Positions 58,156 to 64,000 of a stretch of DNA of 64,000 nucleotides are shown here, piece by piece; the stretch's first letter is position 1, and each line of letters begins with the position of its first letter. The position numbers and the translations under genes were made by a program. Origin of the DNA: Dyella jiangningensis (GTDB taxonomy: Bacteria; Pseudomonadota; Gammaproteobacteria; Xanthomonadales; Rhodanobacteraceae); NCBI GenBank assembly GCA_000632805.1, contig CP007444.1:1674001-1738000 (forward strand). The letters run 5' to 3'. The notes under the pieces were generated by a model. That model ran no database searches, was not told where the DNA came from, and saw nothing but the letters and a program-made list of their open reading frames with translations.

Positions 58156-58611
58156 ATGAGCAGCAATGAACACGACATGCGCGTGCTTAACCATCTCATC
58201 GAGGTGACCATCGACAGCATGCTTGGCTATGCCGAGGCGGCAAAGGAAGCGCAGCGGTCGGAACTGAAGGATCTTTTCGGGCGCCGCGCCGAAGAGCGGC
58301 AGCGCATCGCGGCACGGATGCAGGAGCAGGTGCGCGTCCTTGGCGGCACGCCTTCGGACGAAGGTACGCTGGCCGCTACCGTGCATCGCGTGTTTGTCGA
58401 CCTGCGGTCGGCGTTGAGCAAGGGCGACGAGGCGGTGGTGAAGGAAGTGGAGCGCGGCGAAGGCCACATCAAGGCCAAGTATGAAACCCTGCTCAAGGAT
58501 GACGACCTCACGCCGGCCACGCGCATGGTCGTGCAGGACGCTTATCAGCTCGTCCTGGATGGGCACGACCAGATGCGCGACCTCAAGCACACCATGGAGA
58601 ACGCCAGCTGA
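58156..58611 (+). CDS. DUF2383 (PA2169-like) four-helix bundle protein
   Basis: The 151-residue protein matches the PA2169/DUF2383 family: a ferritin-like helical bundle with VLNHLIEVTIDSMLGYAEAA, FGRRAEERQRIAARM, VEVERGEGHIKAKYE-like and MVVQDAYQLVLDGHDQMRDL motifs. Such proteins are induced in stationary phase and stress and sit beside glycogen/trehalose genes in Pseudomonas. GAGGAAACATCC precedes the ATG at 58156. It is convergent with glgX. Confidence 0.88.
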   Translation: MSSNEHDMRVLNHLIEVTIDSMLGYAEAAKEAQRSELKDLFGRRAEERQRIAARMQEQVRVLGGTPSDEGTLAATVHRVFVDLRSALSKGDEAVVKEVERGEGHIKAKYETLLKDDDLTPATRMVVQDAYQLVLDGHDQMRDLKHTMENAS

Positions 58612-58632
58612 CGAAGCGTACCGTGCCTCGCG

Positions 58633-60805
<2,173 letters not shown>

Positions 60806-60822
<17 letters not shown>

Positions 60823-60991
60823 GCGGCGGTTCACCGTTCTCTGCTTCGAACACCGCACGCTCATTGGCTTCCACCAGGCGCTCGGCCATGTGCCAATGGC
60901 GTTCGTCCTGCCCATGCGGGCGTCCTTCCGATTCCCATATGCGATGCGCCATCTGGCGAACGCGCTCGTCGTGATCTGTGGTGCTGTTCAT
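60806..60991 (-). CDS. DUF2934 small protein
   Basis: A 61-residue protein (MNSTTDHDERVRQMAHRIWE; RPHGQDERHWHMAERL) of DUF2934, a short helical family very often placed in glycogen/trehalose operons. An ideal GGAGG lies 5 nt upstream; the start overlaps the treY stop by ATGA and the end overlaps the glgX start by 17 bp. Function unknown; tight coupling suggests a stoichiometric partner of neighbouring enzymes. Confidence 0.85.
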
Positions 60992-63543
60992 GGTTCCTCC
61001 GTGGTTGCATGCCACACAGCCACCGGCCACTCCCAGAACAGGAGCGACAGCGGCAAGCCTGCGTGATCGTGTGTGGAGAGCGCGCGTTCGCCGAGCAGAT
61101 CGCGAAAATGCACGCCTTCCGGCGGCTGCAGTCGCGTATCGCGCCATGCCTCTGCCGGCACCTGCGGAAGCGTGGCGCCGTCCATCCAGCGCATGCACAG
61201 GCGCGGCACGGCCACCAGCAGCGTCGAAGTGCCGTGCCTGCGCGTGAAGGCGACTACATGATCCGCGGCCGGCCCTTCGGCCACCCATGGCTGGTAGTCA
61301 CCCTGCGAAAACAAGGCGGGCAATGCGCGCCGCGCGGACAACAGGCGCGCAAGCAATGCCTGCTTGATGGCGCCATCGCGAAAGCGTGGCATCAGCTCGC
61401 CCGGTGGCAGTGCCTGGGAGAGCGTGCCGTAGCGCAAGCCATAGTCCACAGGCGCCCGGTTGTCGGGATCGACCAGCGAGAGATCCCAGTAGTCGCAGCC
61501 TTGATAGAGGTCGGGCACGCCGGGCAGGGTGTTGCGCAGCGTGACGGCAACCAGTCCATTGAGCGCGCCCGGCGCATCCAGCCAGTGTGCGGTCTTCGCC
61601 AGGTTCGCCAACAAGGGAGCGAGTGAGGCGTCGCTCGCCAGCCGCTGCAGCAGGGCGGTGGCCGCGGATTCGTAGCGATCGTCGGGTCGTGTCCAGCGTG
61701 TATGCAGGCGCGCTTCGCGCAGCGCCTTGATCCACCAGGCGAGCACGCGCTCGAAATAGCGCAGCACGCCGGCCGTGTCGTCCGCTTCCAGCGTGAGCGG
61801 CCACGCCGCCACCACGGTCTGCAGCAGCATGGCGACATCCCCGCGAGCGACCGTTTCGCCTGGAGGGCAGAGCAATGGCATGGCTTGCTGCAGCAGGGCC
61901 AGCCAGCGCTCGGGTCGCTCGCTCCACGCGGCCATGCGGGCGCGCACGTCCTCGCCGCGCTTGTGGTCATGCGTGGCGGTCGCGGACAGGCTGCGTGCGC
62001 TGTTCGCGGCACGCTGCTGCATGTCGCGATGAAACGCGTCGGGAGAGCAGGCAAACCTTGCCGGGTCGCTGCCTACCTCGTTGCGAGACAGCCATACGCC
62101 GTAGCGATAGAACGCCGAGTCTTCGACGCTCTTGGCGGCGAGCGGCGCGGAGAGTTGCTCGAAACGCAAACGTGCCGTTCGCCACGAGGCGTGCCAGGCC
62201 GTATCGCGTGGAGGCTCGTCGAGCATGGCACGCTGCAGCCATTGCAGCGCATCCCGATCGTCGGGATGGCCTTGCCGTTCGGCGTGGTCGAACGCGTCGG
62301 CAAGCACGCGGCGATCCGCGTCATTGGCGGCGTCGTCGCCAAGATAGGTCCGATACACCGGCATGTGCGCGAGCACGTCGGCCGTGGCGCGCGCAAGCGA
62401 TGCCCGCGTGAGGTCGCCAGCCTCCGGTGACGCATCCAGGCAGCAATCCCACGCCCGCATGGTGCGGGCGAAGTCGCTTTGCAGTCCGCGGCGCAGCCAT
62501 TGGTAGCGGGCGAGGCGTTCTTCGCCGGCAAAGCTCATGTGTCGTCCACTGGCCTTGCGCCATGCGAGCGCGAGCGTGGATTCACCACGTGGGTCATGCA
62601 GCACGGCGCCAAGGCGATCCATGATCTCGTAGCCGGTGCTCCCGTCGACAGGCCACGTAAGGGGCAGGGTTTCCCCGCCACGCAGGATCTTCTCCACGTG
62701 CACGCTGATCGGTTGGCCACGTCGCGCGGCAATGGGCCTCAGCTCGTGCTGGAGGCGTTCAAGGTAGCGCTGCGGATGCGCCAGTCCATCGATGTGGTCG
62801 ATGCGCAGGCCATCGATGACGCCGGTTGCAAGCAACCGCAGCGGCAAGGCATGCGTGGCATCGAAAGCTTCCTCGACATCCATGTTCAGCGCCACCAGGC
62901 CGTCGATGTCGAAGAAGCGTCGGTAGTTCACCACGTCGCCGCTGCTGCGCCACCAGGCGAGCCGGTAATGCTGGCGATCGAGCAGTACCTGCATGCTCTC
63001 GGGGTTGCCGTCATCGATGCCTTCGCACGAGCCGTCGGCGAGCGGAAGGCGCCAGTCGGCGTGGCAGAGTTCGGGCTCCGGTGCGTGCTCGATGCGAAGC
63101 TCGTTGCGCGCCAGCACGTCGCACACCGGTGCCTTCAGCCAAGGCAGCCAGACACGGCCGGGCGACGTCGGTGCATCCCAGTCCACGTCAAAAAAAACCG
63201 CGTAGCGACTGCCGGGACCGTGTTTGAGCACATCGCGCCACCACGGGTTCGCCGTATCGGCGGCCATGTGGTTGGGCACGATGTCGAGGATCGCGCCCAT
63301 GTCCTGCTCGTGCAGGGCGTCCGCCAGTGCCCGCAGTGCGGCTTCGCCACCGAGTTCCGCGCGCACCACCGTGGGGTCGGTGACGTCGTAGCCATGCGTC
63401 GAGCCCGCGCGTGCTTCCGCGATGGGCGACAGGTACAGGTGGGTGATGCCCAGCCTGCGGTAGTAGGGCACCTGTCGTTGCGCTTGCCACAGATCGAAGC
63501 TGCCATGGAGCTGCAGGCGTGCGGTCGACAGCAACTCAGTCAT
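60988..63543 (-). CDS. treY: Maltooligosyltrehalose synthase
   Basis: The 851-residue GH13 enzyme opens MTELLSTARLQLHGSFDLWQ (typical TreY RLQLH-x-x-F) and has the barrel motifs ILDIVPNHMA, GLRIDHIDGLAHP (nucleophile Asp) and SVHVEKILRGGETLP (acid/base Glu), plus GVPDLYQGCDYWDLSLVDPD near the C-terminus. It isomerises the reducing-end bond of maltodextrins to trehalose, paired with TreZ, whose gene is not in this window. The start overlaps the malQ end by 8 bp, so it is coupled to malQ. Confidence 0.93.
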   Translation of the reverse strand: MTELLSTARLQLHGSFDLWQAQRQVPYYRRLGITHLYLSPIAEARAGSTHGYDVTDPTVVRAELGGEAALRALADALHEQDMGAILDIVPNHMAADTANPWWRDVLKHGPGSRYAVFFDVDWDAPTSPGRVWLPWLKAPVCDVLARNELRIEHAPEPELCHADWRLPLADGSCEGIDDGNPESMQVLLDRQHYRLAWWRSSGDVVNYRRFFDIDGLVALNMDVEEAFDATHALPLRLLATGVIDGLRIDHIDGLAHPQRYLERLQHELRPIAARRGQPISVHVEKILRGGETLPLTWPVDGSTGYEIMDRLGAVLHDPRGESTLALAWRKASGRHMSFAGEERLARYQWLRRGLQSDFARTMRAWDCCLDASPEAGDLTRASLARATADVLAHMPVYRTYLGDDAANDADRRVLADAFDHAERQGHPDDRDALQWLQRAMLDEPPRDTAWHASWRTARLRFEQLSAPLAAKSVEDSAFYRYGVWLSRNEVGSDPARFACSPDAFHRDMQQRAANSARSLSATATHDHKRGEDVRARMAAWSERPERWLALLQQAMPLLCPPGETVARGDVAMLLQTVVAAWPLTLEADDTAGVLRYFERVLAWWIKALREARLHTRWTRPDDRYESAATALLQRLASDASLAPLLANLAKTAHWLDAPGALNGLVAVTLRNTLPGVPDLYQGCDYWDLSLVDPDNRAPVDYGLRYGTLSQALPPGELMPRFRDGAIKQALLARLLSARRALPALFSQGDYQPWVAEGPAADHVVAFTRRHGTSTLLVAVPRLCMRWMDGATLPQVPAEAWRDTRLQPPEGVHFRDLLGERALSTHDHAGLPLSLLFWEWPVAVWHATTEEP

Positions 63544-64000
63544 GGGTTCGCACCCGACGGTGGCGGCCGATCCAGCGCAGGGTTGCATCCAGCCGCGGCA
63601 TCCGCCAGCTCAGTCGGCGGCGCCAGTTGGGATGTTGCGACGACGTGGTGCCGGGAAGATTCGGTTGCTGGCGTTCGGCCAGCACGTCTTCCAGCGGAAA
63701 CAGCGCCAGCGGCCCGGCGCTTTCGGCCACGGCGCGCAAGGCTGAGTGGGTGGGTGAATTCGCCGGGTAATGCTGCAGCAGGCGATCGAGCTGATCGATA
63801 TCGGCGTGGCGGCGCTGCAGTGCGCCGTTGCGCTCCTTGGCGTTCCACGCGTGGACGCGCGCAAGTTCGCCAAGGTCGGTGCCGGCGCGCCACGCGGCGA
63901 GCGGTGGCAAGTCGTGCGTGCTGCTCATGGCGACGGCCTGCGTGCGCCAGCGCGCCGGTGGAATGAAAGCGCCCTGCGCATCGCGCGTGAACTGCAGCAC
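63536..64000 (-). CDS. malQ: 4-alpha-glucanotransferase (MalQ), C-terminal part
   Basis: The last 154 residues of a gene that continues past the right edge. The segment carries AMSSTHDLPPLAAWRAGTDL (SSTHDLPP-x-x-W typical of MalQ), LALFPLEDVLAER and the family end PGTTSSQHPNWRRRLS followed by LDATLRWIGRHR. MalQ disproportionates maltodextrins. It overlaps treY by 8 bp, making the glycogen/trehalose operon contiguous beyond the window. Confidence 0.9.
   Translation of the reverse strand: MLQFTRDAQGAFIPPARWRTQAVAMSSTHDLPPLAAWRAGTDLGELARVHAWNAKERNGALQRRHADIDQLDRLLQHYPANSPTHSALRAVAESAGPLALFPLEDVLAERQQPNLPGTTSSQHPNWRRRLSWRMPRLDATLRWIGRHRRVRTHD

Noticed and set aside
61878..61893. TGGCAT-N-TTGCT resembling a sigma-54 promoter
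   Set aside because: It lies within treY coding sequence and the spacing between the two elements is two bases short.
62479..63966. 495-residue open frame on the plus strand
   Set aside because: Antisense to treY and malQ; no recognisable domain.

Overview
The window is GC-rich, densely packed bacterial chromosome with short intergenic gaps, many ATGA or TGATG stop/start overlaps and frequent GTG or TTG starts. Gene content (DUF1302/DUF1329/YCF48/MMPL cluster under a MalT-type regulator, a Tat-exported 3-keto-sugar operon under a LacI regulator, Ku, UdgX, a trehalose/glycogen operon) suggests a gammaproteobacterium of the Xanthomonadales, probably Rhodanobacteraceae (Dyella/Luteibacter-like). 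This assignment is inference from content; no rRNA or other marker gene is present. I see no tRNA, rRNA, CRISPR array, insertion sequence, phage gene or replication origin.

Region A (1-17.9 kb) is an envelope and catabolic locus. At the left edge is the start of an AlkK-like acyl-CoA ligase, then a DUF1302 outer-membrane protein. Next comes a leftward operon: a universal-stress/hemerythrin fusion, quinone oxidoreductase, TauD-type dioxygenase, beta-keto-acid cleavage enzyme, MFS carrier, serine hydrolase and DsbA-like oxidoreductase. Divergent from it is a MalT-type LuxR activator, followed by DUF1329, a YCF48 beta-propeller and an MMPL/RND transporter. Together they look like an outer-membrane-to-cytoplasm system for a hydrophobic or organic-acid substrate plus part of its degradation pathway; the substrate is unknown. 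A small ArsR/SRPBCC/GFA group follows (18-19.2 kb).

Region B (19.3-29.3 kb) is an eight-gene leftward operon: Gfo/Idh/MocA dehydrogenase, nucleoside-symporter-type MFS carrier, three sugar-isomerase-like TIM barrels, a GMC dehydrogenase with a Tat-signal-bearing small subunit, and a DUF1080 3-keto-glycoside hydrolase/lyase. A divergent LacI regulator controls it, and the intergenic region holds two near-identical 16-bp palindromes 136 bp apart. The layout fits periplasmic 3-oxidation of glycosides, cleavage of the 3-keto product, uptake and cytosolic reduction or isomerisation.

Region C (29.3-58.6 kb) is a stress-survival island of mostly short transcription units: Ku, three KGG-repeat proteins, two SDRs, PfpI/DJ-1, UdgX, DUF421, two mirror-image response-regulator/histidine-kinase pairs, a sigma-54 activator, DUF4142, Mn-catalase, a Na+/H+ antiporter, a degenerate receiver, a DUF892 ferritin-like protein, an NRAMP Mn transporter, a BON protein, a pyruvate-oxidase-like enzyme, two Cys-rich metallothionein-like proteins and a DUF2383 helical bundle. 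The set recalls the RpoS/AlgU-linked stress region of Pseudomonas aeruginosa (around PA2134-PA2192). Region D (58.6-64 kb) is a leftward glycogen/trehalose operon, malQ (partial)-treY-DUF2934-glgX, also found beside such stress genes in Pseudomonas.
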